DNA from: Porogramme epimiltina
Lineage: Eukaryota; Basidiomycota; Agaricomycetes; Polyporales; Polyporaceae
Length of the DNA stretch: 64,000 nucleotides
Assembly: GCA_900155495.1 (NCBI GenBank)
Contig: FTLJ01000039.1
Coordinates: 28,529-92,528 of the forward strand
Reading direction: 5' to 3'
How positions within the stretch are numbered: the first letter of the stretch is position 1; the number at the start of each line of letters is the position of its first letter. A program made the position numbers and the translations under genes. This document shows positions 23,834-34,872 of the stretch, piece by piece. A model generated the notes under the pieces. It searched no databases and had not been told where the DNA came from. It saw only the letters and a list, made by a program, of their open reading frames with translations.

Positions 23834-24781
23834 AGTGGTAGGATGACGCCCCGAAGATTCGGATGTGCGGTGTATGTGTCGTGGGCTACCGAGAGTGTAA
23901 GGGCGGGTCAAGTCTAGTCAGAGACCTATGTCGGAAGCTCAAAGTTCTGTAAGGCGGAGGAAAAGCAGCTGCTATTCTTCCCGCGAGGGCTGGATCGATG
24001 ACTCTTCGACCGATCGATTTCAAGGTTCGAAGCAAATCTCATCTAATCTCGCTTAACGACGGGCTAGATCTTGGGTAAGTCGCGGAGTGTGAAATAGAAT
24101 GCGTCCGAAGCCCTCCGTTTTGTACTCCGAAACGGAGCGTCTGGTCTCCGCTGTGCCACGTCGTTTCCGCCGTCGCCATCCTCGACGTCCTCTGCTCTTC
24201 TGCTTGCGATGAACCCTCGTTCCCCGAGCGACTGCTTATGATGCTCATGAGTCTCATGGCTCTACAGGTGATCACGCAGCAGCCGTTGTGGACGATGGGA
24301 CCGGCCAGTGCCCAGTGGCCCATCCCTTCTATCCCGTCAACCCGTTGAGAAGCACAGGAATAGGCAAGCAACAACCCCTTCCCCCCTTCAGGCGGACATG
24401 GCGGGAGAGGACGTGGTTAGCATTGGATGTTTTCATGTTGCGGGAGATCATTTGTCGGATATGGAGGATAATGGATGACGGCGTTAGGCAAATTTGTGGG
24501 CGGGGTGGTGAGAGTGGGCACTTCGCAGATAACGGACAAGAAAAAATGTCGTCCACGTCGCTGTGCGTATTCCATGAACGAGTGAACTCTTGAGCGAATA
24601 GTTGGCGTATTGTGAGGCGCGAGACAATGGGAGGCAGGCTCGCAGTGGCCGTCGCCGAAGATGTCGAACAAGAGCGCGAAGTCTGAGAGGGCGATGCCGC
24701 TTGACCCACGACCACCACCTCTGCCACGACCTTCCACCACCTCCCTCCCTCTCTCCTTCCTCCATCGCCCTGTGCTCGTCG
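23834..24781. other. Shared upstream region of SES1 and SET1
   Basis: The two genes point away from each other from this 0.95 kb region, which should hold both promoters. No TATA box stands out and no other gene is supported. Confidence 0.5.
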
Positions 24782-27700
24782 ATGTCGGGGAAAGCACCGC
24801 CGCGCGCGCCGCGAGCACTCCTCAACTCCATCCATGCATCCTCTCCAGCCGCGTCGTCCTCGTCCTCGGCCGGCGCGCCTGCTGCTGGCTCGCGTATAGG
24901 AGCCACGCCTCCAACGGGGCCGCGCTCTCTCATCAACGGCCAAGCGGGGCATCGAGGGCGGGGCGGAAAACCATACGTGAACGGCCACGCTGGCATTCCG
25001 CCAGGACCGGCGGCGGCGACATCGCCCCCAACGGGGCCCTCGGCGCTGAAGGGTAAACAAGTTGACGTTCCATGGTCACAACCTGGTAGTTCGAGTGGTG
25101 TAGGTTGTTTTTCGTTGAGGGCACGCAGGAGAAGCGTAAGCTCATGGACGTCCTCTGTTGCTTTACAGGCCCAAGTGAACGGCGTAGGTCCTAGTAGGGC
25201 TGCTGCAGCCTCTCCACCGCAGGAGCCCACGGTTCTCAACGCTAGGCATGCGGCTATCTCATTCAAGCTCAAACCTAGTACGTCGTCCTCGTCGTCCCGT
25301 ACGGTTAACGGGGACACGTTACACACTCCAACGTCGCCGCGATTACGGGCGTTTGCCCTGCCACCGTCGTCTTCGGCGCCCCCGCCACCTCCGCCCTCAG
25401 AACCACCTCCACCTCCACCACCGCCTACGACTGAACCACCACCTCCCCCACCGCCTACGATCGAGCCCCCTCCGCCGCCGCCGCCCTCGGACGAGCCTCC
25501 CCCACCACCTCCACCACCCACGGAGCCTCCTCCACCTCCATCCGAGCCACCTCCCCCTCCTCCTCCTCCATCAACTTCTGCACCGCCATTACCACCACCG
25601 CCACCCCTTCCTCCGCTATTCGATCCTCCACCACTGCCTTCCTTTCCACCACCGCCCTCGCCCTCCTCGCCACCGCCTCCCCCACCGGATGCACCCCCTC
25701 CTATTCCATCCACCTCGGCAGCGCGTTTGCCGCCTACAGGTCCAAGACGAGATCCTATCACTGGTGTATATTCCCCCCAGCCGGTTCTTCATTATCCCGG
25801 GCAAATCCCTACAGGTCCGCGTGCCCAACGGCAGCCAAGCCGGCCACCATCTCCCCCAGTCCCCCCTCCACCTCGACCCCCTTCGCCAATACTCTACTCC
25901 CTACCGCCTCCTCCTCCATGGCCCCCTTCTCCATCAGAGTACCCTCCAGGAAAGAATTGGAGGGTTCTCTTCGACTACGCTCTCGACAAGGACCGGGAAG
26001 GGCAGTACCGGGCGCTTGCTGAGAAGCTGCGGGAGAAGGGCATGGACCAGGGAGAGGAGGCACGGGTGAAGGGCAAAGGGAAGGGCAAGGAGATCATTTT
26101 GAGGTTCAACGGGGAGGTGATTGAGGGCGAACATGAGGCAGTCGTGCGGGACCCAAGAAAGGAGACGAAGGTGAAGAGGTTGCCATCGTTACGGCCTGGG
26201 AGAGCGCAGCTAGTGGCATGCAAGTATGAGGTGCGCTGTCCTTCTCAATATCTGCAGCTTTGCGCGAGCTAATGGAAAACAGTTTGACGCGAACTCGACG
26301 GGTCCGCCCCCAGCGGCGAGCGTCCTCGTGTTAGGTCTCTCGGCTCTGATCCCAAATCAGCACTTGCGACGACATTTTGGGGCACATGGAACTATTTTGT
26401 CGTTCGAGCCTCAAATAGACAAGTCTAGCGGTGGGGCGTTGGGGATTGTACGGATAACCTTCTCATCACACGACGAGGCCAAAGCCTGTGTAACGAAGGA
26501 GCATGGGAAGAAACTCGCACTCACCGTGCCAGGTGTCAATGATGAGGGCGAAGATCTACGGGTAGTGTTCGACGGTGAGGGGAAGCTCTTGAAGGCGGTC
26601 ATGGGCGAGCTCGATCGCAGGAGGCTGGAGAAGCGGAAGCGGGAGAAGGAGGAGAAAGAGAAGACGAACGTTGCTCACCTTAAGCACACCCCCACCTCGA
26701 GCGCCAGCCAGACGCCCGTACACGCCAACAACCCCTGGCGTATTACGCTACGTGACGGTGGTCTTCTCAAGAACCCTCAACACCAACACCAGCAACATCC
26801 ACTCCACCCTTCCCATGGCCACTCGCTTCCTCCCCATGCATCCCGGGTACTACCGCAGAATCCTCACCTACCCTTGCGTCCGCAGGGGATCACGCCCTTG
26901 TCGATGTCTAACTCGCCTGTACCCGATAAGAACAGCCCGCTCCCAAGCAACACCCCAACAGGCCCCAGACATGGGCCCGCCAGCCAGGCCCGCCGTGGAC
27001 GACCTGTCGTTCCGGTACTCGGTCGAGGGACGCAAATGCGTGCACCGGTGCCATCTGTGCGCCCCCCAATCTCGTTCTTTCCGAACGGATCGACTGGCAT
27101 GCCAGTACTCCCCCCAGGTTTCGAGAACCTCCCGGCGATGCCAGTTGCCGCCCCCGTCGTAGCGTCGTCTCGCTCGCCATCACCAGTCGGTGCCATCGGC
27201 CGTCGTCCAGGACAGCGTCCAGCGGCGGCAGGGAGACAAGTTGATTACGAGGCGGTCAAGGCTGAGCTTGCGAGGAATGGCCTGGAGCACATTGCGATTG
27301 ATGGACAAGTCGGAGGCGTGCAGGAGCAGCACGTAAGGGCGTTTCTGGGGCAATTTCAGATCGATCAGGTGTGTGGCTACCCCTTTGTTGGTTGTTTGTG
27401 AACTCAACGTTGAATGGCGCGGCAAAGATCCTCCGTGACCGCCACAGCTGGTACGTCACCTTCAGGATTCCGGACGCGGCGCGTCGTGCGGCTCTCTTTA
27501 TCACTGCCATGGGCTCGATGCTCGGGAATCATCCCGTCACGGTCACCGCGCGTCCTCCCCCGACACACGTTCCTATCGCGTACAAAACCCACTGGACGAA
27601 CGCCGAGCTTATCGACCAGGCGGAGAAGATGATCATGCAAGACTTACGAGCGCTGCTCGAGAAGGACATCACTGAACGCATGGTTGCGCCTCATGTCCGG

Positions 27701-29317
27701 GGAGTCGTGCATGAAGAGTCCGCAAAGAAGGGTGTCCGCCCTCCAGAGACTGCCACAGACAGTGCCGATCACCCGCAACACGACACGCTTGACGCGAAGT
27801 ACATCGACCGCACAGACCTGCGTGGTTTGTCGTTTCGCAAACAAAAGAAACGGCTGCGCGAAGAACCCGTCGTGGTCGAACCAACGCCCGCTCCTCCTGA
27901 GCCGCACGAGGACGAAGTGGTCGTGGTGGAGCCCCCGAAGAAAAAGAAGAGGATCCCGAAGAAACCGGTTGTCGAGGAGAAAGTCATCGAGTCTGAGGAC
28001 GAGGAGGCGGTTGTGTTCGTTCCGCCTCTGGTACCTCAGCGCAAACGTGCCATGTCCGACGCGAGCGATATCGAGGTGCCTGTCAAGAAGAAATCGAAGG
28101 GCCAGCAACAACAAACCGTCGAGGATGCTGTCGCTGTACCACTCCCGCGCACGAAGAAGCTCAAGAAGCCCGTCGTTCGCGAGCAGGTGTTCGAGGAGGA
28201 GCTGGTGCACGAAGTTCTCCCGGACACGTTGGCCTTCGAGCCGCCTTCCGTCACCCAACTACGCGTCAAATCGCTCCACGATACGCCTTCCCCCCTCCAC
28301 TCCCCCATTGTCCCGTCTATCGTACTCCACGACGCGCCGAAGATCGATCCTCTCGCCGAGGGCATCTGCGAAGACGAGGAAGATATGTACTTCGCACGGC
28401 TAGCCTTGGAACGCGTGCTCTTCGGCAAGGCTGCGCAACCACCCGAGCCGGAACCAGATCCCGATGCTCCTGTGACGTTCCGCAAGCACCAGACCGGCTC
28501 TGCGCGTACTGAGGGCTACTACAAGATCTCGCACACGGAGAAGTCGGCGTACGTTGCTCAGTATCAGTTACGAAACGCGTCGGCCACCGCCGCGGCTCAG
28601 CCAGAACACTCGACTGCGCCTCCCAAGCAGACGGTCGGATCGTCTCGCGCGAATCGTGCGAATGCGCGTCGGCGTGCGCAGGGCCTGGAGGAAATGAACC
28701 AGGTGCAGCGCGCGATGGCACTCTCGAAGGGCGAGGCGGCTGCGCCCGATTCCATCAAATACAACCAGCTCCAAGCGCGCAAGAAGCAGCTGCGATTCTC
28801 GCGCTCGCCGATTCACGACTGGGGCTTGTATGCGATGGAGAAGATCAACCGAGGCGATCTTGTTATCGAGTACGTCGGGGAGGTCATTCGTGCGCAGGTC
28901 GCGGACAAGCGGGAGAAGGCGTACGAACGGCAAGGTATTGGGAGCAGCTATCTGTTCCGTATCGACGAGGATCTCGTGGTGGATGCTACCAAGAAGGGTA
29001 ACCTCGGGTACGTTGCCTTCCGCTCTCTTCGTGCGCTTATTGCTAACGCTCGATTTGAAGACGGCTCATCAACCATTCATGTGACCCCAACTGCACGGCG
29101 AAAATCATCACGATTAGTGGGGAGAAGAAGATCGTCATATACGCCAAACAGGATATAGAACTCGGTGATGAAATCACCTATGGTGCGTCTTTCGATCAGC
29201 TCGTCGACCTTTCCATGGCTGACCGTTCCTCCTCTTGCAGATTATCATTTCCCTATTGAACAGGACAAGATACCCTGCCTCTGTGGCTCGGCGAAGTGCC
29301 GCGGGACTCTCAACTAG
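24782..29317 (+). CDS. SET1: Histone H3 lysine-4 methyltransferase, COMPASS catalytic subunit Set1
   Basis: Six exons: 24782-25099, 25169-26230, 26283-27368, 27428-29007, 29061-29182 and 29241-29317. They total 4245 bases and give 1414 aa in an unbroken frame. The start [14 protein letters not shown] leads to a disordered part with a poly-proline tract (about residues 175-290). An RRM follows ([34 protein letters not shown]), then a second RRM-like part split by the third intron ([19 protein letters not shown]), a charged linker with KKKKR clusters, and the N-SET region ([15 protein letters not shown]). The SET domain shows [35 protein letters not shown] and YDYHFP. It ends in the post-SET cysteines [13 protein letters not shown]. 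All SET catalytic blocks are present. Set1 methylates H3K4 on transcribed chromatin. Confidence 0.93.
25371..25720 (+). repeat. SET1: Poly-proline coding low-complexity tract in SET1
   Basis: Imperfect CC(A/T/G) codon runs separated by SEP, TEP, IEP and DEP units code for repeated PPPPPP blocks. The antisense strand reads as a long Gly-rich frame, which is a shadow. Confidence 0.85.
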
Positions 29318-29986
29318 GACTGCGCGCTGCTTTGTTTATGTGTCGGTATTGTTGCTTGCGTGACGTACTCTGCTGTCTGCCCGTCCGGTCTCTGTGCCCC
29401 CTGCCCTGTCTCTGTGCCCCAACTCCTGTCGCTGTCATTGCATCCATTCATTCATTTGCTCTTCTGCACGACCACCCACCCCCTGCACTACATCTGTATC
29501 TTATATTGTAACACTTGTTTTATTATCACCTCCCACGATACGGGGTAATGCACAGTTCGCAGGACGCCGGCGCGCCAATGCGACTTCTCCTTCGTCCTAG
29601 TCTCTGAGCGCGAAACAGACCTACGGTAGTGCAGGCATCAAGTGACGTCTTGCGTGAGTTGCACTATTCGCTTCGCAGAACACGACGAATTAGTCCAAAT
29701 GCAAAACGGTGCGTGGCAGCCCTCCAGCACGGCGACCCCCAACTGACTACGCATTTCTTAGATTTTATGTCGGTCTAAATGATGTCCATATGATATGGTA
29801 CATATATCCTCACGATTGACAGCCAGTTTTGCACAAGGCGTTGCGTTACCACCTCACTCTGCTGTGCCTTGTCTAGTTCTGCTCTAATGCTCCGTCCAAA
29901 GGTATCGTGCTCGAAGGCACAACAATAGAAATTGATATCGTTGACTCGTACATAATCGCGCAGCTATTACACGCCATCAACCTCCA
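29318..29986. other. SET1 3' flank and spacer
   Basis: Just after the stop is a C/T-rich stretch that is probably the 3' untranslated region of SET1. No gene seen. Confidence 0.4.
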
Positions 29987-30327
29987 TTATTCAAACGGTG
30001 ATCTCGTTTCCCAGATTCGTGCCTTCTGGCCACCTAACGTGTATAGGTTAGCAACAGGGGCAGGCAACGGATCAACAGGAAAGACACCATGTACACACCT
30101 TCGATTGCATCACGACGCGCACAGTTCACTCCAGGTATTCACTTTCAGTGGGCAGAGTAATCGCCCTGGCTAGAAACGCACATCAACGGCATAAGCATCT
30201 TCACCGATACGCCCTCAAGACTCGCCCACTCACCTTCCGATTTCGCGGGGGCCGCGAATGTAGCAGGGAGTGCCGCGACAAAGAAGAGCACGGCGAAGAA
30301 AAAGCGGATAGACTTGTAGCATTCCAT
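29987..30327 (-). CDS. Small secreted peptide (about 45-55 aa), possible peptide precursor
   Basis: The ATG at 30327 opens a strong signal peptide: MECYKSIRFF, a hydrophobic run FAVLFFVAALP, and a likely cleavage site after ATFA-A. Exon 1 ends at 30234 before GTGAGT, and a 64-base intron ends at 30170. Exon 2 gives ARAITLPTES. Read through, it stops at 30126 after EYLE (45 aa). If a second intron is used (GTGAAT to TTAG, with a CTAAC branch site 10 bases before the acceptor), a third exon adds GQKARIWETRSPFE with TAA at 29987. There is no cysteine and no clear Kex2 KR site. A TATA box stands upstream. Its place beside two UstYa-like genes makes a peptide-precursor role worth testing, but that is speculation. 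Confidence 0.4.
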
Positions 30328-30371
30328 GATAGAACGAGGAGATGTGAGGGAGCAGCGTGACTGGAGGTGGG

Positions 30372-30377
30372 TTTATA
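30372..30377 (-). promoter_or_regulatory. TATA box of the small secreted-peptide gene
   Basis: GGATATAAACCC on the minus strand, with TATAAA 45-50 bases before the ATG at 30327. The rest of 30328-30733 shows no gene; it is the promoter of this gene and the 3' flank of the UstYa-like gene. Confidence 0.5.
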
Positions 30378-30733
30378 TCCCCCATGACGCTGAGACGCCA
30401 ATATAGATGCTTACAAAAAGATATCCTTGCAGCTACAAAACGCCGAACTCCAAGCTGCGTGAGAATATCCGGCCTTCACTCCAGCTGCCTACTGACCCCG
30501 TCATTGTCTCTCGTGTTTTCAAGCCCCATAGTGATCGAATCTTGAGAAGTTCATAGAACTTAATGGGCGCGCACGCGCATCAGGGCGCGTTACGAAAAGA
30601 TGACACTTCATATGCAAGATAAGCCTATGATACGGTCATCCTAGGATACATCTAACGCTATCCGGTATGTGGGTCTCATTCTCGTCTCCTTCCGTTGTGC
30701 AGATCACCCAGGCTCTACAGTGATAGGACGAAA

Positions 30734-31399
30734 TTAAAACCCGGTCCGGTTCCCCCCAACCCTCTCCGTCCACACCACATGTTCCCTCTGGTTCTCTAAA
30801 ACTTTGTCGTACACCACCCGCCAGTCCCTGCAACGCCTCACCGGAAATTTGGCCACCGTGTGGACCCTCGACGCGTATTGCATCCCGTCTATCTGCAAGT
30901 CCCCGCGGCACATGACCGATTGTCGGAGATAGTTCAGGCAATGATGGGCCCGAGGGAGGTCGCGTTCGCCTCTATGGAGGGTGAATTGTTCCCGGATGAC
31001 GTCAAGGCACTGGAGTTGGTGCATCATCGCGATGGTGTAACGGGTGTGGTCGGGGCCGAGGTAGACGGCGCCACTGTCGGGGAAGAGGGGGGCCCAGTGT
31101 TCCGCATCCCGGAGGGAGTAGCGGTTCCAGCTACCGGCATACATTGCGACCTCTTTCGTGTCGAGAGACCAGAGTGCTGTCGTCGGGCAGGATCAGGCTA
31201 GTGAGATACAGTGCGAACTATCCGAAGACATGACAAGCTTACTGTTTGGTCCCTCCAGGGTCGTAGCGTCGGTCCTGCGATGGATGGAACGCAGGGCAGT
31301 GGTAGCGGAGAATTTGAAAGCGATATTGAGGGCGAGGATCACAAGCGCGAATGAAGTTGCAGTGATTTCGAGGGTACGCCTGGACGGTTTGAGCTGCAT
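30734..31399 (-). CDS. UstYa (DUF3328)-family oxidase-like protein, copy 1
   Basis: Type II membrane protein of the family that oxidises or cyclises peptide and other natural products in fungi. The start at 31399 (MQLKPSRRTLEITA) is preferred to the upstream ATG at 31462 because the TATA box lies only 12 bases before the latter. One helix follows (TSFALVILALNIAFKF). An intron (GTAAGC..CAG) joins GPN to TLWSLDTKEVAMYAGSWN. The first signature reads MHQLQCLDVI, so the usual second His of HxxHC is Gln. The second is HHCLNYLRQSVMC. The C-terminal RDWRVVYDKV..N is usual for the family. Divergent partner of the gene at 32058. The lost His may lower or change activity. Confidence 0.8.
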
Positions 31400-31473
31400 A
31401 TTCTTGTCTGACGTGCACCGGGGATATTTCAGGTATTGGTAGGGGTGTTGCAATGACCTCATGGCGAGTAAGA

Positions 31474-31479
31474 TTTATA
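31474..31479 (-). promoter_or_regulatory. TATA box of UstYa-like copy 1
   Basis: GATATAAAT on the minus strand about 75 bases before the ATG at 31399. The distance decides between two in-frame start codons. Confidence 0.45.
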
Positions 31480-32057
31480 TCTTTGCGCTCCGTTTGGCGA
31501 GCCGCGTGGGAACAAGTTCTTCGATTGCATCATGAGGTCCAAGTCGACAATAGATTCGTGATTCCACCGTACGGCGGCAATAGGTGCATAAATGTTTCCC
31601 TGCAAGAAGTCGATCTTCCTTTCCTAAGTCGATGTTGTGAGCATCGTTTTCACCATTGGCTCCAGAGCACATACCGCATATTCACTAGATCAAGCACGTT
31701 CGATACAACACAGGCCGCCCACAAAAGGCTCGCCGTGCCAGAACCATGCACATCTTCTTTCCAGCAACGTGTTCCTGATTTAATAGAACCAGCTACGATC
31801 GTATCCGGATATACGGGGTAACTATTTACCTTCATGTCCGGTTCACCGCAACCGAGTATAGCTGCAGTCTGCGGTTGGCGCGAAGTCGCTCGTAAAGCCC
31901 AAGCTGTCCACACCGCGTGCAATCGGGGAGTCCGTGAGTGTTAATTCTGTACCCCTATCGCACACAAGGGCAGAGTGCTGCACTATGATGCGCTACTTAT
32001 AGATCTCCCCGTATGTAATACTGGGACGCCTGATCCATAGGGGTGAAAGCTGTCCAA
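31480..32057. other. Divergent promoter region of the two UstYa-like genes
   Basis: A 122-codon plus-strand frame at 31453-31821 crosses the promoter of copy 1 and has no recognisable domain, so it is not called. A CTTATAGAT stretch near 31995 could be the TATA element of copy 2. Confidence 0.35.
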
Positions 32058-32803
32058 ATGACTTCGCACCCCGTAGCTCTCCTCTCACTCGCCGCACTGG
32101 CTATCCTCAATGCATGGACCATGAGGAGTCTCATTCGGTCCACCGAAGAGCAACTCGCTCTCCGCCCTCCCCCTCTATCCCATTATAGTGAGCACTGTAG
32201 CCCCGTTGCGACGTGTCCTACCAACTCTGACTCTCCTCACTAGCTTGGATCGAAGAGGACATCCCAGAGCGACTCGCATTGCTCGACGCGCGTCCACGCG
32301 TCCTCATCCCCTTTGAAGACAGCGTCCACTACGGGTTCCTCCCGGTCACGTCGTCCAACGCGTCCGGCCATCCCGAAGGCGGCAGCGAGCCCTCCCTCGC
32401 GCACCTCGAGTGGCTCTACACCGCCGCATCCCCAGCGGACGACGGGATCATCCACGTGGGCCCTCCGGACGTCGCGCGCGGGGTGGTCGTCGCGCAGGGG
32501 CACCAGACGCACTGCCTGCGGCTCATGCACCTCGCGCTCGAGGCCGACGCGTCGCTCCTGGACAGCGACGCAGACGTGGGGCCGCGTCTCCATATGGAGC
32601 ACTGCCTCTCGATGCTCAAGGATCAAGCGCTGTGCGGAGCGGATGGCCGCCTTGAAAGAGGGGATCCGCTTGGACGTGACTTCGGGTTGGAGAGGGATAT
32701 GGGGGTGAGGGAGTGTGCTGATATGGACGCGTATTATCGGACGATGGCGCGGTACTGGAAGGAATGGGCTGCAACGACAAGCACTCGGAGGGCCATGGCT
32801 TGA
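32058..32803 (+). CDS. UstYa (DUF3328)-family oxidase-like protein, copy 2
   Basis: The ATG at 32058 opens MTSHPVALLSLAALAILNAW, a short N-terminus with the single helix. An intron of about 50 bases (GTGAGC..CTAG) joins SHY to TWIEEDIPERL, the usual Y(T/S)W..D.P entry of the family. The domain continues with DSVHYGFL, DDGIIHVGPPDVARGV, and two complete signatures, HQTHC (within GHQTHCLRLMH) and HMEHC (HMEHCLSMLKDQALC). The C-terminus is short and charged. Unlike copy 1, both HxxHC motifs are intact. The pair probably shares the upstream region and acts in the same pathway (inference). Confidence 0.82.
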
Positions 32804-33142
32804 CACGTAGAACACCGTCGTGATTTTGTCTGTACTTATCTCATCTTGTTGTATCCTCTCTTTCCCGTACTCAACAACTCGTTGTCTTAACTTGAACGGA
32901 CATATAAGACACTCTCTTACCCCTTTCTACCAGTCTTCAATCTTCAAATGATGATCGATTATCGTACTCTGCTATGATCTCACACCGCCGAGACAAGTAG
33001 AAAAGGCCGTATCACTGCCCCACGCCTACTCCTTCGCTCGGACTCGTTTCCATCTAGATTGTCTGGTGCTGGTGCATGACGAGGCCTGTTCCGCGACATG
33101 TAGATCAGCGACCTGGACATAACTGGAAGGAAAGCACCCATC

Positions 33143-34105
33143 TCACTTACCATAACTCGTGTTCTGGCTTGACCATGTGTCCACGAAGCAGTCTGCTCCT
33201 GCCGCACACCGCATCTCAAACACGTGTAGAGACATAGACGGGCATGGGAACGCGTGTACGAGCGTCTTCCCGTCCTCCGTGTTCACGGTGAGGCTCGCTG
33301 CAACGCGTTCGACCACTGCGGGGCGCTTGGCGTACGAGATGGTCTTCGAATCGAGCGGGCGCGTGGCAGACAGCCGGAAGACATCGAAGCGGGAATTGGG
33401 CAGGAAAGATGATGACGCGCCGCGCTCGAGTGTCGTGTTCGGAGCCGGGAGGTCGAGGACGAGGTGGCAAGACTCCATCCCGAAGTCTATCGCGCGAAAT
33501 TGAACGAGCGTGTGTGTCTATGTAGAAGACGGAAATGAGAGAAGGTGTCTCAGCATAGAACCAGTGCAAATAATGAAATCCGGATAGTTGAAAGATTCTA
33601 ACCTTGGAATCGACGAGCAGGTGACGCTCATTCGGCGAGAGGGTCCCATGTGCTTCGGTCCAATAGTCCCTTTCGCCGCGAGTGGGAGTTCGGTGGGGTT
33701 CTTCGGGGAATATCTGGACGGAAATGGTCGGGCGCATGACGATTTGACTAATTTTGGCAGAGCTGATGCGCCCGTCCGCGTACATCTCCTTCAAACCAAC
33801 GTAGGGGTCTGCGTACTCGAGGTTGGCGGCGAAGTCCTTGTCCTGGAAGACAGTTGCAAAGGAGCGGCAGAGGGCGAGCGCTCCGATTAAGTCGATGAAG
33901 AAGACGAGCAGAATGGCGGCGATAGCCCAACGGAGGAGGGGTGGGAGACGATAGCTGGCGTTTGTGCCAGCGGGATCGCCTAAATGAAAGTAATGGTGAG
34001 CAACTATGGGGGAACAGCGAGCTAAGAAAACAATCTACCTCCTATAAGGGCGGTGTCGCACTTGTCCATATCAGAAGTTGAAAGACGTTGGTACTGTGCG
34101 CTCAT
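33143..34105 (-). CDS. Membrane-anchored protein, possibly with a But2-like C-terminal domain
   Basis: Exon 1 starts at the ATG at 34105 (MSAQYQRLSTSDMDKC) and is spliced at GTAGAT to GDPAGTNASYRLPP, followed by one helix (WAIAAILLVFFIDLIGALAL). Next come YADPYVGLKEMYADG, then ISSAKISQIVMRPTISVQI, FPEEPHR, LSPNERHLLVDSK, an intron, and a beta-rich C-terminal half (FRAIDFGMESCHLVLDLP, RFDVFRLS, SMSLHVFEMRC, DCFVDTW). The unspliced frame stops at 33143. A GTAAGT at the end might instead lead to another short exon, so the C-terminus is uncertain. Similar one-helix proteins in Agaricomycetes are labelled as But2 C-terminal domain proteins and often lie beside UstYa-like genes; the function is unknown. 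Confidence 0.6.
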
Positions 34106-34872
34106 TTTCTGGGTCGTGGCTTTGGGGGAGATGTGCGAATAGGTGCTTTCCAGTCTCCTCGACTGTGCGTCCTATTTAGTGCAGCTTTTGTCTGCGTCCT
34201 GTGCTCGCGCATGCTCTTCAAAATGAGGCAAGTGTCCGGTGACGAGCTTCTTTATGGCGGTACTTCTGGGCCGGGGAAATTTCTATCTGGATAGGGCCGC
34301 TGGCTTCGCAATACAATGTGTCGGTACCTACGCTTCAGGTTCCACACATCACCCCATCGACTCCCTTGCATGGGCGCTGCAGCAGATCTTTTCTGAGTGG
34401 AGTAGATATCGTTCCGGTTAGGTCGTCGTCGTCCGCATGGGGAGTCTTCCGGGTTCCCACCGTGGTTGCCGCGAAGATCAAGTGCTACGTGACGCACAGG
34501 GCCGCCCAAAGTGTTTGAAAGAGACAATCAAGGCACATCGGTAGGATTCAGAGGCATTAGAGCTGAGGAATGTCGGCCAGGTGCAACAGCGTCCAGCGTC
34601 GAAATCGAGCCTGACCGTGTATGATGCGGCGTGAATGATGCCGTGACTCGACAAGTTACAACATATCATTACGTAATCGAATTAGTGGACTCGCGCTACT
34701 GTACGACATCGGACCACTGCTGCAACGTCTGTTCGTGCCTCCTGCCACACGTCCGAGATACTGACACTCCGAGTCCGAGTCTTGGAAAGCAAGTTATCAC
34801 CGGCCTCACACCGCCTGCCTACCATGCTCCCCCATATATCCTGGTTTACCGCGGCATCGCTCCTCTCAAACA
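34106..34872. other. Spacer, no gene seen
   Basis: It holds the promoters of the But2-like gene (minus) and the GNAT gene (plus). Open frames are short and overlap on both strands. Confidence 0.4.

Noticed and set aside
24484..25761. 425-codon Gly-rich minus-strand frame
   Set aside because: Antisense of the poly-proline tract of SET1; CCN codons read backwards give GGN and related codons.
27644..28485. Minus-strand frames of 204 and 149 codons
   Set aside because: Antisense to the charged linker of SET1.
31453..31821. 122-codon plus-strand frame between the UstYa-like genes
   Set aside because: Crosses the promoter and start of copy 1, and shows no domain.
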